Source: Parabacteroides sp. (GTDB lineage Bacteria > Bacteroidota > Bacteroidia > Bacteroidales > Tannerellaceae). Taken from it: a stretch of DNA of 33,824 nucleotides. The notes below the pieces were generated by a model. The model ran no database searches. It was given only the letters and a program-made list of their open reading frames with translations, and was not told where the DNA came from. The translations under genes were made by a program, and so were the position numbers. Location of the stretch: assembly GCA_022775005.1 (NCBI GenBank), contig JALFJR010000040.1, positions 1 through 33,824 of the forward strand. The letters run 5' to 3'. Positions 13,982 to 22,438 of this stretch are shown one piece after another. Every line of letters starts with the position of its first letter. Position 1 is the first letter of the stretch.

Positions 13982-15196
13982 ATGAGCAAGATTACATTGA
14001 ACACCATTGAAGAGGCTATAGCCGATTTCCGCGAGGGAAAGTTTGTCATTGTGGTAGATGACGAGGATCGCGAGAATGAGGGCGACTTGATTATCGCCGC
14101 TGAGAAAGTTACGCCGGAGAAGATCAACTTCATGCTGAAAAACGCACGTGGCGTGCTTTGCGCCCCGATCACGGTTTCGCGCTGTGAGGAGTTGGATCTG
14201 CCTCATCAAGTGACGAATAACACCTCCGTTTTGGGTACCCCCTTCACGGTGACTATTGATAAGTTAGAGGGCTGCTCAACAGGCGTTTCAGCGGCTGATC
14301 GCGCGGCTACGATCCGTGCGTTGGCTGATCCTGCCTCTACCCCGGAGACCTTTGGTCGCCCCGGCCATATCAACCCGCTCTACGCACAGGAGAAGGGCGT
14401 GTTGCGTCGTGCGGGCCATACGGAGGCTTGCGTGGATATGTGCCGCTTGGCGGGCCTCTACCCTGCCGCCGCATTGATGGAGATTATGAATGACGATGGC
14501 ACAATGGCTCGCTTGCCGGAGCTGCGTGAGATGGCTGACGAGCACAATATCAAGCTGATTTCTATCGCCGACCTGATCGCCTACCGCTTGAAGAAGGAGT
14601 CGATTGTGGAGAAAGGCGAGGAGGTGGATATGCCGACCCTCTACGGGCACTTCCGCCTGATTCCTTTCCGCCAGAAGAGCAATGGCTTGGAGCACATTGC
14701 CTTGATCAAGGGCGACGTGACCACGGAGGAACCGGTTTTGGTGCGTGTGCACTCCTCTTGCGCGACGGGTGATATCTTTGGCTCTATGCGCTGCGACTGT
14801 GGCGATCAGCTGCATGAGGCCTTGCGCATGATCGAGAAAGAGGGGCGAGGAGCCGTGATCTACCTCAATCAGGAGGGGCGTGGCATTGGCTTGATGGACA
14901 AGATGCGTGCCTATAAGTTGCAGGAAGATGGCATGGACACTGTAGATGCCAACATCTGCTTAGGCCATCAGGCGGATGAGCGTGATTATGGCGTGGGCGC
15001 ACAGATTCTCCGTCATTTGGGGATCACCAAGATGCGCTTGATCAGCAACAACCCCGTGAAGCGTGTCGGCTTGGAGGCGTATGGCCTCTCTGTGGTCGAG
15101 AATGTACCTATCGAGATTAAACCCAACCCATACAATGAGTTCTACATGAAGACCAAGAAGGAGCGTATGGGCCATATTTTGCACAACATTAAATAA
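13982..15196 (+). CDS. ribBA: Bifunctional DHBP synthase / GTP cyclohydrolase II
   Basis: A 404-residue enzyme supplying both precursors of riboflavin. The N-terminal half (about 1-205) converts ribulose 5-phosphate to 3,4-dihydroxy-2-butanone 4-phosphate; the acidic loop [14 protein letters not shown] is visible near residues 24-37. The C-terminal half (about 206-404) is GTP cyclohydrolase II, with zinc-binding cysteines in [20 protein letters not shown] and the conserved QEGRGIGL. It lies 9 bases after the permease gene and 13 bases before the aminotransferase, so it sits in the middle of a three-gene run. Other rib genes are not nearby. Confidence 0.97.
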   Translation: MSKITLNTIEEAIADFREGKFVIVVDDEDRENEGDLIIAAEKVTPEKINFMLKNARGVLCAPITVSRCEELDLPHQVTNNTSVLGTPFTVTIDKLEGCSTGVSAADRAATIRALADPASTPETFGRPGHINPLYAQEKGVLRRAGHTEACVDMCRLAGLYPAAALMEIMNDDGTMARLPELREMADEHNIKLISIADLIAYRLKKESIVEKGEEVDMPTLYGHFRLIPFRQKSNGLEHIALIKGDVTTEEPVLVRVHSSCATGDIFGSMRCDCGDQLHEALRMIEKEGRGAVIYLNQEGRGIGLMDKMRAYKLQEDGMDTVDANICLGHQADERDYGVGAQILRHLGITKMRLISNNPVKRVGLEAYGLSVVENVPIEIKPNPYNEFYMKTKKERMGHILHNIK

Positions 15197-15209
15197 GAAA
15201 TATACAGAT

Positions 15210-16403
15210 ATGACACAAGTCTCAGCTCGTTTAGCCAGTTTGTCGCCTTCGGCTACGCTGGCCATGTCCCAAAAGAGCGGCGAATTGAAAGCTCAGGGCG
15301 TAGATGTTATCAATTTGAGTGTAGGTGAGCCGGATTTCAATACCCCGGATCACATCAAGGAGGCTGCCAAACAGGCGATCGACGAGAACTTCTCTCGCTA
15401 TTCACCCGTGGCAGGCTATCCGGCGTTGCGTAATGCGATTGTCGCTAAGCTGAAGAATGAGAATGGATTGGACTATACGATCAATCAGATCTCTTGTGCG
15501 AATGGTGCGAAGCAGTCTGTTTGCAACACCATCTTGGTGTTGGTCAACCCCGGTGATGAGGTGATCATTCCCGCTCCTTTCTGGGTAAGCTATCCGGAGA
15601 TGGTGAAGTTGGCAGAGGGTAAGCCGGTAATCGTTTCTGCGGGTATTGAGCAGGATTTCAAGATCACACCGGCCCAGTTGGAGGCTGCTATTACGCCGAA
15701 GACCAAGGCGTTGATCCTTTGCTCTCCTTCTAACCCGACAGGATCGGTGTATAGCGCAGAAGAGTTGGCTGGCTTGGCTGAGGTGTTGAAGAAGCATCCG
15801 GAGGTGATTGTGATCGCAGATGAGATCTATGAGCACATCAACTATATCGGCAAGCACAACAGTATCGCCACGATTGAGGGCATGAAGGAGCGCACCGTGA
15901 TTGTGAATGGTGTTTCCAAGGCTTATGCGATGACCGGTTGGAGAATCGGTTTCGTGGCTGGTCCGGAATGGATTGTGAAGGCCGTGAACAAGTTGCAAGG
16001 TCAATACACCTCTGGTCCCTGCTCTGTTTCACAGAAGGCAGCTGAGGCCGCTTATACCGGCACACAGGCTCCTGTAGAGGAGATGCGTCAGGCTTTTGAG
16101 CGTCGTCGTGACTTGATCGTACGGTTGGCGAAAGAGGTGCCCGGTTTTGAGGTGAACAAGCCGGAGGGTGCTTTCTATCTCTTCCCCAAGTGCAGCTATT
16201 ATTATGGTAAGAGCGATGGTGAGCGGACAATCCAGAATGCGGACGACTTGGCGATGTATCTTTTGGAGGTAGGCCATGTGGCTTGCGTAGGTGGTACCTC
16301 TTTTGGTGCGCCGGAGTGCATCCGCATGAGCTATGCTACCAGCGACGCAAACATTGAGGAGGCGATCAAACGGATCAAAGAAGCGTTGGCAAAGCTTCAC
16401 TAA
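15210..16403 (+). CDS. aspC: Class I PLP-dependent aminotransferase (aspartate aminotransferase-like)
   Basis: A 397-residue fold-type I aminotransferase that moves amino groups between amino acids and 2-oxo acids, most likely aspartate/2-oxoglutarate. Visible motifs are NLSVGEPDFNTP near residue 35, SPSNPTG with Asn175, ADEIYEHI with Asp204 and Tyr207, the PLP-binding lysine Lys237 in SKAYAMTGWRIGF, and FYLFPKCSYYYG. The length fits subgroup I-gamma enzymes. It begins 13 bases after ribBA. Substrate assignment comes from family resemblance only, so the symbol is tentative. A perfect palindrome follows its stop codon. Confidence 0.88.
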   Translation: MTQVSARLASLSPSATLAMSQKSGELKAQGVDVINLSVGEPDFNTPDHIKEAAKQAIDENFSRYSPVAGYPALRNAIVAKLKNENGLDYTINQISCANGAKQSVCNTILVLVNPGDEVIIPAPFWVSYPEMVKLAEGKPVIVSAGIEQDFKITPAQLEAAITPKTKALILCSPSNPTGSVYSAEELAGLAEVLKKHPEVIVIADEIYEHINYIGKHNSIATIEGMKERTVIVNGVSKAYAMTGWRIGFVAGPEWIVKAVNKLQGQYTSGPCSVSQKAAEAAYTGTQAPVEEMRQAFERRRDLIVRLAKEVPGFEVNKPEGAFYLFPKCSYYYGKSDGERTIQNADDLAMYLLEVGHVACVGGTSFGAPECIRMSYATSDANIEEAIKRIKEALAKLH

Positions 16404-16413
16404 AAATACATAT

Positions 16414-16435
16414 CTGGCGGCTATATAGCCGCCAG
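16414..16435. other. Perfect 22-bp palindrome between aspC and carB
   Basis: The 11-bp arm CTGGCGGCTAT is followed immediately by its complement ATAGCCGCCAG, giving a stem that lacks a following T-run. It could act as a bidirectional RNA-stabilising hairpin or a protein-binding site in the 81-base gap before carB; Rho-independent termination is unlikely. Confidence 0.55.
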
Positions 16436-16484
16436 TGCGGTATAACATTCTATAAAAATCAACTACTAAACAAACAGAGAGACT

Positions 16485-19400
16485 ATGTCAAGAAACAATA
16501 TGAAGAAGGTCCTCGTCTTGGGTTCTGGTGCCTTGAAAATTGGACAGGCAGGCGAGTTTGACTATTCAGGTTCACAAGCATTGAAAGCGTTGCGTGAGGA
16601 GGGGATCAGCACTGTCTTGATCAACCCTAACATTGCGACCATCCAGACCTCCGAGGGTGTGGCTGATCGGGTTTATTTCTTGCCCATCACGCCCTACTTC
16701 GTGGAGGAGGTGATCAAGAAGGAGCGTCCTGATGGCATCCTCTTGGCGTTCGGTGGACAAACAGCCTTGAACTGCGGTACGGAGCTTTATACCTCCGGTA
16801 CATTGGCGAAATATGGCGTGAAGGTGTTGGGTACCTCCGTCGAGGCTATCATGTACACGGAGGATCGTGACCTCTTCGTGAAGAAGCTGAACGAGATTGA
16901 GGTGAAGACTCCGATCAGCCAGGCGGTAGAGAGCATGGAGGATGCGGTAGCTGCGGCTAACAAGATCGGCTATCCGATCATGATCCGTTCGGCTTACGCC
17001 TTAGGCGGTATGGGTAGCGGTATCTGCCAGAACGGGGCAGAGTTGCGCACCTTGGCGGAGAGCGCATTTGCTTATTCGCCGCAGATCCTCGTGGAGGAGT
17101 CTTTGAAGGGCTGGAAAGAGATCGAGTTTGAGGTGATTCGCGATAAGAACGACCACTGCTTCACCGTAGTGAGCATGGAGAATGTGGATCCATTAGGTGT
17201 GCACACCGGCGAAAGTATCGTGGTAGCTCCTACCTGCTCATTGACCAACCAAGAGCTGGAGCTGTTGCAAGAACTTTCCATCAAGGCAATCCGTCACTTG
17301 GGTATTGTGGGTGAGTGTAACATCCAGTATGCCTTCAATTCTGACACGTGCGACTATCGTGTGATCGAGGTGAATGCCCGTTTGAGCCGTTCTTCCGCAT
17401 TGGCTTCTAAGGCCAGTGGTTATCCTTTGGCTTTCGTGGCCGCTAAGTTGGCTTTGGGTTATGGCTTGGATGAGATCGGCGAGATGGGTACACCCAACTC
17501 CGCTTATAAAGCACCCGAGGTAGATTACATCATCGCCAAGATTCCGCGTTGGGACTTGACCAAGTTCGTAGGCGTGAGCCGTCAGATTGGCTCCAGCATG
17601 AAGTCTGTGGGCGAGATCATGTCGATTGGTAAGAGCTTTGAGGAGATCATGCAGAAAGGTCTGCGTATGATCGGCCAAGGTATGCACGGTTTTGTGGGTA
17701 ACAACGACCTCCATTTTGAGAATCTGGATGAGGAGTTGGCTAACCCGACCGACCTCCGCATCTTTGCTGTGGCGGAGGCTTTGATGCAGGGCTACAGTGT
17801 GGAGCGCATCTATGAGTTGACGAAGATCAACTCCTGGTTCTTGAACAAGCTGAAGAACATCGTGGACTATGTGGCTGTCTTGAAGCAATATCAGAAGATC
17901 GAGGATTTGCCTGCAGATGTCTTGAAAGAGGCGAAGCGACTGGGCTTCTCCGACTTCCAAATTGCCCGTTTCGTGGAGAACCCCAGCGGCAACATGGAGA
18001 AGGAGAACATTCGTGTGCGCAATTTGCGTAAGAAGTTGGGCATCCTTCCCTCTGTGAAGCGTATCAACACCATCGCTTCTGAGCATCCGGAGCTGACCAA
18101 CTACCTCTATATGACTTATGACGGTACGGATCACGACATCACCTATTACCCCAACGAGAAGAATGTGATCATCCTTGGATCGGGTGCTTACCGCATCGGT
18201 TCTTCCGTGGAGTTCGACTGGTGTTCAGTCAATGCTGCTCAGACGGCTCGTAAGTTGGGCTATAAGTCTATCATGATCAATTATAACCCGGAGACAGTTT
18301 CGACCGACTATGACATGTGCGACCGCCTCTATTTCGACGAGCTCTCCTTTGAGCGTGTGTTGGATGTGATCGACTTGGAGTTGCCAAAGGGCGTGGTAGT
18401 CTCTGTGGGTGGCCAGATCCCGAACAACTTGGCGATGAAGCTGCATCGTCAGAATGTGCCAGTATTGGGTACCTCTCCGCTCTCTATCGACCGTGCGGAG
18501 AACCGTCACAAGTTCTCGGCGATGTTGGATCAATTAGGCATTGACCAGCCTCGTTGGGCTGAGTTGACCAGCATGGAGGAGATCGACGACTTTATTGCGA
18601 AGGTAGGTTTCCCCATCTTGATTCGTCCCTCTTACGTGCTTTCCGGTGCGGCGATGAACGTCTGCCACACGAAGGAGCAGATGATCGAGTTCTTGGGCTT
18701 GGCGGCTAAGGTGTCTAAGGAATATCCAGTGGTGGTTTCTGAGTTTATGCAGGGCACTAAGGAGATCGAGTTTGATGCTGTGGCACGCAATGGTGAGGTC
18801 GTGGAGTATGCGATCAGCGAGCACATCGAGTTTGCGGGCGTGCACTCCGGCGATGCTACCCTGGTGTTCCCGGCTCAGAAGATCTATTTCGAGACCGCTC
18901 GCCGCATCAAGAAGGTCAGCAAGATGATCGCCAAGGAGTTGAACATCTCTGGTCCGTTCAACATCCAGTTCTTGGCGAAGAACAACTTCGTGAAGGTGAT
19001 CGAGTGTAACCTGCGTGCTTCTCGTAGTTTCCCCTTTGTATCTAAGGTATTGAAACGCAACTTTATCGAGACAGCAACTCGCATCATGCTCGATGCGCCG
19101 TATGACAAGCCCGACAAGAGCGCGTTCGATATTGACTGGATTGGCGTAAAGGCCTCTCAGTTCTCGTTCGCTCGTCTGCACAAGGCCGATCCGGTATTGG
19201 GTGTAGATATGAGCTCAACAGGTGAGGTAGGTTGCATCGGCGACGACTTCAACGAGGCATTGCTCTCAGCGATGATCGCAGTTGGTAACACGATTCCGCA
19301 GAAGAATATCTTGGTATCTTCCGGAGCAGCGAAGAGCAAGGTGGATCTGTTGGAGCCTTGCCGCATGTTGGCCGCTAAGGGCTATACGATCTATGGTACA

Positions 19401-19703
19401 CACGGTACGGCAAAGTTCTTGAACGACAACCAGATTCCGGCTATCGCTGTCAGCTGGCCGGATGAGGAGGGCGACCTCAACATCATGGAGATGTTCAGCA
19501 AGCATGTCTTTGAGTTGGTAGTCAACATCCCGAAGGATCACAGCAAGCGTGAGCTGACCAACGGCTATAAGATCCGTCGTGCGGCGATCGACCACAATAT
19601 CCCATTGATCACCAACGCACGTTTGGCAAGCGCCTTCATCAATGCCTTCTGCGAGATGAAGCAGGAGGACATCCAGATCAAGAGCTGGCAAGAGTATAAG
19701 TAA
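16485..19703 (+). CDS. carB: Carbamoyl-phosphate synthase large subunit
   Basis: The large subunit makes carbamoyl phosphate from bicarbonate, ammonia (channelled from CarA) and two ATP, feeding pyrimidine and arginine synthesis. The 1072-residue product has the expected duplicated architecture. The first ATP-grasp half (about 1-400) opens KVLVLGSGALKIGQAGEFDYSGSQ and has the SAYALGGMGSG loop. An oligomerisation region spans about 400-550. The second half starts NVIILGSGAYRIGSSVEFDWCSV and has PSYVLSGAAMNVC. A C-terminal MGS-like allosteric domain (about 935-1072) contains AAKGYTIYGTHGTAKFL. carA is not in the window. A terminator follows 24 bases after the stop codon. Confidence 0.97.
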   Translation: MSRNNMKKVLVLGSGALKIGQAGEFDYSGSQALKALREEGISTVLINPNIATIQTSEGVADRVYFLPITPYFVEEVIKKERPDGILLAFGGQTALNCGTELYTSGTLAKYGVKVLGTSVEAIMYTEDRDLFVKKLNEIEVKTPISQAVESMEDAVAAANKIGYPIMIRSAYALGGMGSGICQNGAELRTLAESAFAYSPQILVEESLKGWKEIEFEVIRDKNDHCFTVVSMENVDPLGVHTGESIVVAPTCSLTNQELELLQELSIKAIRHLGIVGECNIQYAFNSDTCDYRVIEVNARLSRSSALASKASGYPLAFVAAKLALGYGLDEIGEMGTPNSAYKAPEVDYIIAKIPRWDLTKFVGVSRQIGSSMKSVGEIMSIGKSFEEIMQKGLRMIGQGMHGFVGNNDLHFENLDEELANPTDLRIFAVAEALMQGYSVERIYELTKINSWFLNKLKNIVDYVAVLKQYQKIEDLPADVLKEAKRLGFSDFQIARFVENPSGNMEKENIRVRNLRKKLGILPSVKRINTIASEHPELTNYLYMTYDGTDHDITYYPNEKNVIILGSGAYRIGSSVEFDWCSVNAAQTARKLGYKSIMINYNPETVSTDYDMCDRLYFDELSFERVLDVIDLELPKGVVVSVGGQIPNNLAMKLHRQNVPVLGTSPLSIDRAENRHKFSAMLDQLGIDQPRWAELTSMEEIDDFIAKVGFPILIRPSYVLSGAAMNVCHTKEQMIEFLGLAAKVSKEYPVVVSEFMQGTKEIEFDAVARNGEVVEYAISEHIEFAGVHSGDATLVFPAQKIYFETARRIKKVSKMIAKELNISGPFNIQFLAKNNFVKVIECNLRASRSFPFVSKVLKRNFIETATRIMLDAPYDKPDKSAFDIDWIGVKASQFSFARLHKADPVLGVDMSSTGEVGCIGDDFNEALLSAMIAVGNTIPQKNILVSSGAAKSKVDLLEPCRMLAAKGYTIYGTHGTAKFLNDNQIPAIAVSWPDEEGDLNIMEMFSKHVFELVVNIPKDHSKRELTNGYKIRRAAIDHNIPLITNARLASAFINAFCEMKQEDIQIKSWQEYK

Positions 19704-19727
19704 TTCAAGTAGCAATAGCTGCATAGT

Positions 19728-19764
19728 ATTAGGGGCAATCCGCTGAGGGTTGCCCCTAATTTGT
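19728..19764 (+). terminator. carB terminator
   Basis: ATTAGGGGCAA (19728-19738) pairs perfectly with TTGCCCCTAAT (19750-19760), followed by the T-rich TTGTTT. Confidence 0.85.
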
Positions 19765-19785
19765 TTAGCGTTTATCCTTAGGCAC

Positions 19786-19907
19786 CAGCCGTTGCGAAGC
19801 AGGAAACGTTGTTTCTAACGTGACAACAGCCGTTGCGAAGCAGGAAACGCTGTTTCTAACGTGACAACAGCCGTTGTGAAGCAGAAAACGCTGTTTCTGA
19901 CATTTCC
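19786..19907. repeat. 41-bp tandem repeat, three copies
   Basis: Units starting CAGCCGTTGCGAAGCAGG begin at 19786, 19827 and 19868 (exact 41-bp period). The third is diverged at its end. They occupy the gap between carB and hsp20, which holds no credible gene. The function is unknown. Confidence 0.8.
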
Positions 19908-19960
19908 CTGTCAAGTTGTCCACCCTATCTGACAGTTTTTTGCCGTTGAGCATTAAAGGA

Positions 19961-20027
19961 GTTTGCATAGGTTTAAATCGAGGGGCGCATCGTTTAAATA
20001 GGTTTGCACGAGTTTAAAAGAGGGGCG
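19961..20027. repeat. Second 41-bp-spaced repeat pair upstream of hsp20
   Basis: GTTTGCATAGGTTTAAATCG plus AGGGGCG (19961-19987) recurs, diverged, at 20002-20027, again 41 bp apart. Being 130-200 bp upstream of hsp20, the copies could be regulatory sites, but no known heat-shock operator is recognised. Confidence 0.5.
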
Positions 20028-20158
20028 GTCTTTGAGAGGAGCAGGCATATCGGGCACGTAGTTTGCACACTCCTTAATGAATCCGGGAAGCCGGAAGGCA
20101 GAGCGGGCTCAAAAGAAAATGAGATAAATAAAGAACTAAAGAATAGGAGATTAAAACT

Positions 20159-20593
20159 ATGATGCCGAGTAAAAGAATGTACAACAATGATCAGAATTGG
20201 TTACCGACTTTCTTCAATGATTTCTTCGATAACGATTGGATGATGAAGACAAACGCCACCGCCCCTGCGATCAATGTCGTAGAGAGCGACAAGGATTACA
20301 AGGTTGAGGTAGCCGCTCCGGGTATGAAAAAGGAGGATTTCAATATCCATTTGGGTGAGAACAACGAGTTGGTCATCACGATGGAGCAGAAGAACGAGAA
20401 CAAAGAGGAGCACAAGAAATACTTGCGTCGCGAGTTTGCTTACTCGAAGTTCCAGCAATCTTTCATCCTGCCCGACGACGTAGAAAAGGAGAAAATAAGT
20501 GCCAGCGTGAACGATGGTATCTTGACAATCGAGTTGCCTAAACACGCACCTGAGGAGAAAGCTAAGGTTAACCGAGTCATTGAGATTCAGTAA
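20159..20593 (+). CDS. Small heat-shock protein, Hsp20/alpha-crystallin family
   Basis: A 144-residue ATP-independent cytoplasmic chaperone that holds unfolding proteins. The short N-terminal arm (PTFFNDFFDNDW) is followed by the alpha-crystallin domain at about residues 38-130, with PAINVVESDKDYKVEVAAPGMKKEDFNI at its start and NDGILTIELPKHAP at its end, including the conserved G-I-L motif. The C-terminal tail ends VNRVIEIQ, an IxI-type anchor for oligomerisation. It is flanked by repeats: 41-bp arrays upstream and a 22-bp array with terminator starting 6 bases after the stop codon. Confidence 0.95.
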   Translation: MMPSKRMYNNDQNWLPTFFNDFFDNDWMMKTNATAPAINVVESDKDYKVEVAAPGMKKEDFNIHLGENNELVITMEQKNENKEEHKKYLRREFAYSKFQQSFILPDDVEKEKISASVNDGILTIELPKHAPEEKAKVNRVIEIQ

Positions 20594-20598
20594 AAAAC

Positions 20599-20704
20599 GT
20601 TGCCCGTAAGGGCGAAATTCATTGCCCGTAGTTTTCTAAAACGTTGCCCATCGAAATTTTTTTCGTTGCCCGTGGTTTTAGAAAACTATGGGCAATGTTT
20701 TTTT
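20599..20704 (+). repeat. 22-bp tandem array and hsp20 terminator
   Basis: GTTGCCCGT-type units begin at 20599, 20621, 20643 and 20665, an exact 22-bp period. The last pairs, with wobble pairs, with an inverted copy at 20681-20697 and is followed by T20698-20704, making a Rho-independent terminator for hsp20 (stem 20664-20697). This is the same family and arrangement as at 631-758, about 20 kb away. A further GTTGCCCGT lies at 20731-20739. Confidence 0.8.
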
Positions 20705-20803
20705 GTCTGTTCGGCAACGAAATGTTAGCCGTTGCCCGTCGTTTTTAGTATGCTTCAGAAACCTGTTTCTCAACATAAAAAGGGAAAATTATAGGGGAAT
20801 AAT

Positions 20804-20834
20804 TGTTTTTAGTTATTATAGGGAATTCCTTTGC
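20804..20834 (+). promoter_or_regulatory. Possible promoter of the second peptide copy
   Basis: A T-rich TTTTT upstream and TTCCTTTG (about 20827-20834) resemble the -33/-7 pair with one deviation. The 5' untranslated sequence that follows is similar to that of the intact peptide gene (GTTTCAT, an A-rich run, then AGCGTTATGATGG). Confidence 0.4.
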
Positions 20835-20882
20835 GAGGTGAACTATTTAAGGGTTTTGTTTCATTAATAAAAAATCAGCGTT

Positions 20883-21081
20883 ATGATGGAAGAAAAGAAT
20901 GAGCAGCAGGGTATGCGTATTGTCTCTGACGAGGAGCTGCAGCAGGTTAGTGGTGGTGTTGTGATCCGTAGGCAACGATGATTGCGCGAAGTGGACGACA
21001 CAAGAGACGTGCCTCTCTAAAGCGAAATGTTGTTGGCATACCGGCGAGAAGCGATGCGCTACGAGCCCCGCTTACGCTTAA
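20883..21081 (+). pseudogene. Frameshifted second copy of the Cys-rich GG-leader peptide
   Basis: The leader is intact and 23 of 25 residues match the copy at 6591-6788, ending SDEELQQVSGG. One extra base between about 20962 and 20971 shifts the frame, so translation stops after 32 residues (TGA at 20979). In the shifted frame (from 20971) the core resumes as GNDDCAKWTTQETC, LSKAKCCWHTGEKRC and ATSPAYA, with 26 of 36 residues and all five Cys conserved in the same C-x8-C-x5-CC-x7-C spacing, to a TAA at 21079. The strong conservation after the shift suggests a recent break, a sequence error, or a rare recoding event. No slippery heptamer is obvious at the junction. Confidence 0.8.
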
Positions 21082-21088
21082 GGGTGAA

Positions 21089-21115
21089 GGGAGGGCTGGG
21101 ATCCTCAGCCCTCTC
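21089..21115 (+). other. Hairpin 3' of the second peptide copy
   Basis: GAGGGCTG (21091-21098) pairs perfectly with CAGCCCTC (21106-21113) around a loop containing GGATCCT. It is homologous to the structure at 6555-6580. No T-run follows. Confidence 0.6.
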
Positions 21116-21146
21116 CATTTCGATGCAAAATTTAGAGAATGACAAA

Positions 21147-22355
21147 TCAAAATGTAGTAAGGAACTGTCGGATAGGGTAGTGGACGATTCCCTCATAACT
21201 ATGACCACCGTAAGGATCGGCAGTGATAACCAGTTTAGGATAGTTGTCTTGAATCTTTAATAGGTTTCCAAACTCACGCTTTGCGGTCTCTTCGTTGTCA
21301 ATACGTAGAGCTACTTGTATGTAAATACGCTCGTTATCTTTTTCGGCTACAAAGTCTATCTCATTCGTTCCTAAATAACCTACCTTGACTCGGTATCCTC
21401 GATACAGCAAATGATTATATACTAAATTTTCCAACAGCTTTGCACGATCTGTCACACGATAGCCAATCACGGTGTTACGAATGCCTAAGTTCTCAAAATA
21501 ATACTTTTCCCCAATCTCGAAGATGCGCTTGCCCACCAAGTCGTAACGCTCCACCCGATGAATCAAGAAAGCGTTGCTTAGGTATTGGGTATAGTTCTGA
21601 ACTTGATTGACTGATACAGTCGCATGTTGAGATTTCAAATAATCGCTAATGTTCTTGGCGGAGAAGAGGCTACCTATATTTTCAGACAGAAAACGGATTA
21701 ATCGCTCCAAAAAAACACTATTGCGTAGATTGTATCGTCCTACTACGTCTCGGAAGACTATGGTTGAATAGACACTTTTCAGATACTCATTCACCACCTC
21801 GTCTGTCAATGGCAGGTTCACTAAATAGGGTAATCCACCATAACGGCTATAAAGTTCCAGATGCTCCTCTGTATCGGCTAATTGATGAAATACCAAGAAC
21901 TCCTCATAAGATAGACTATAGACATTCACCTCTATATAGCGACCACTCAGATAGGTTGCCAACTCGCTGGAAAGCATCTTGGCATTGCTTCCCGTAAGAT
22001 ACACATCATTCCGTGGTGAGAGTAACAACGAACGAATCGCTCGCTCAAAACCAGGTACCTCCTGGATTTCGTCAATGAAGATGTAGTGATAGCCATCTCC
22101 CTCAAACTTTGAAGTGATATAGGCAGACATTTCTTCCGGTGTACGGATAGAGCTGAACGATAAATCTTCGAAATTGAGGTAGATGATATTTGCCTCCGGC
22201 TCCTCCTCTAATACGTATTTCATCAATTGAAAAAGGAGAAAACTCTTTCCTACTCGCCGTTGTCCGGTCAGCACTTTGGCAATATTCTTGCGCATGAAAG
22301 GCTTGATACGCTCCAAATAGCCCGTTCGTTCGATCAATCTCCGAGGTAGCTCCAT
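21147..22355 (-). CDS. AAA ATPase with DUF4143 domain
   Basis: A 402-residue protein. The N-terminal P-loop domain has Walker A GQRRVGKS at 31-38 and Walker B YIFIDEIQEV at 91-100, followed by the sensor-like VYLTGSNAKML. The C-terminal DUF4143 part (about 195-400) contains VFRDVVGRYNLRN and a restriction-enzyme-like core, GTNEIDFVAEKDNERIYIQVAL. The family is common in Bacteroidota, often in many copies; its role is not established, though links to toxin-antitoxin or defence functions have been proposed. Its promoter is flanked by a duplicated 24-bp operator-like repeat (22362-22425). It is convergent with the broken peptide gene. Confidence 0.9.
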   Translation of the reverse strand: MELPRRLIERTGYLERIKPFMRKNIAKVLTGQRRVGKSFLLFQLMKYVLEEEPEANIIYLNFEDLSFSSIRTPEEMSAYITSKFEGDGYHYIFIDEIQEVPGFERAIRSLLLSPRNDVYLTGSNAKMLSSELATYLSGRYIEVNVYSLSYEEFLVFHQLADTEEHLELYSRYGGLPYLVNLPLTDEVVNEYLKSVYSTIVFRDVVGRYNLRNSVFLERLIRFLSENIGSLFSAKNISDYLKSQHATVSVNQVQNYTQYLSNAFLIHRVERYDLVGKRIFEIGEKYYFENLGIRNTVIGYRVTDRAKLLENLVYNHLLYRGYRVKVGYLGTNEIDFVAEKDNERIYIQVALRIDNEETAKREFGNLLKIQDNYPKLVITADPYGGHSYEGIVHYPIRQFLTTF

Positions 22356-22361
22356 AATCCG

Positions 22362-22425
22362 AAAGTTTTAAGTATAATTCAAACTCTCTGCAAAAATACG
22401 AAAAGTTTTAAGTATGATTCAAACT
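22362..22425 (-). promoter_or_regulatory. Promoter with duplicated 24-bp operator-like repeats
   Basis: AAAGTTTTAAGTAT plus AATTCAAACT (22362-22385) recurs at 22402-22425 with one mismatch, 40 bp apart. On the minus strand the upstream repeat supplies TTTG (22423 to 22420) as a -33 box, 21 bp from TATTTTTG (22398 to 22391). The other repeat covers the region just after the start of transcription. This arrangement suggests repression, perhaps autoregulation. Confidence 0.65.
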
Positions 22426-22438
22426 TTTGGTCTCCTTC

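Noticed and set aside
17238-19724. Minus-strand frames over carB, up to about 300 codons
   Set aside because: Antisense shadows; carB is intact over the whole length.
19765-19968. 67-codon minus frame across the 41-bp repeats
   Set aside because: The frame is made by the repeats themselves and has no start signals or recognisable features.
20960-20985. Programmed ribosomal frameshift in the second peptide copy
   Set aside because: No slippery heptamer or downstream pseudoknot is apparent; simple insertion is the more economical reading, though not excluded.
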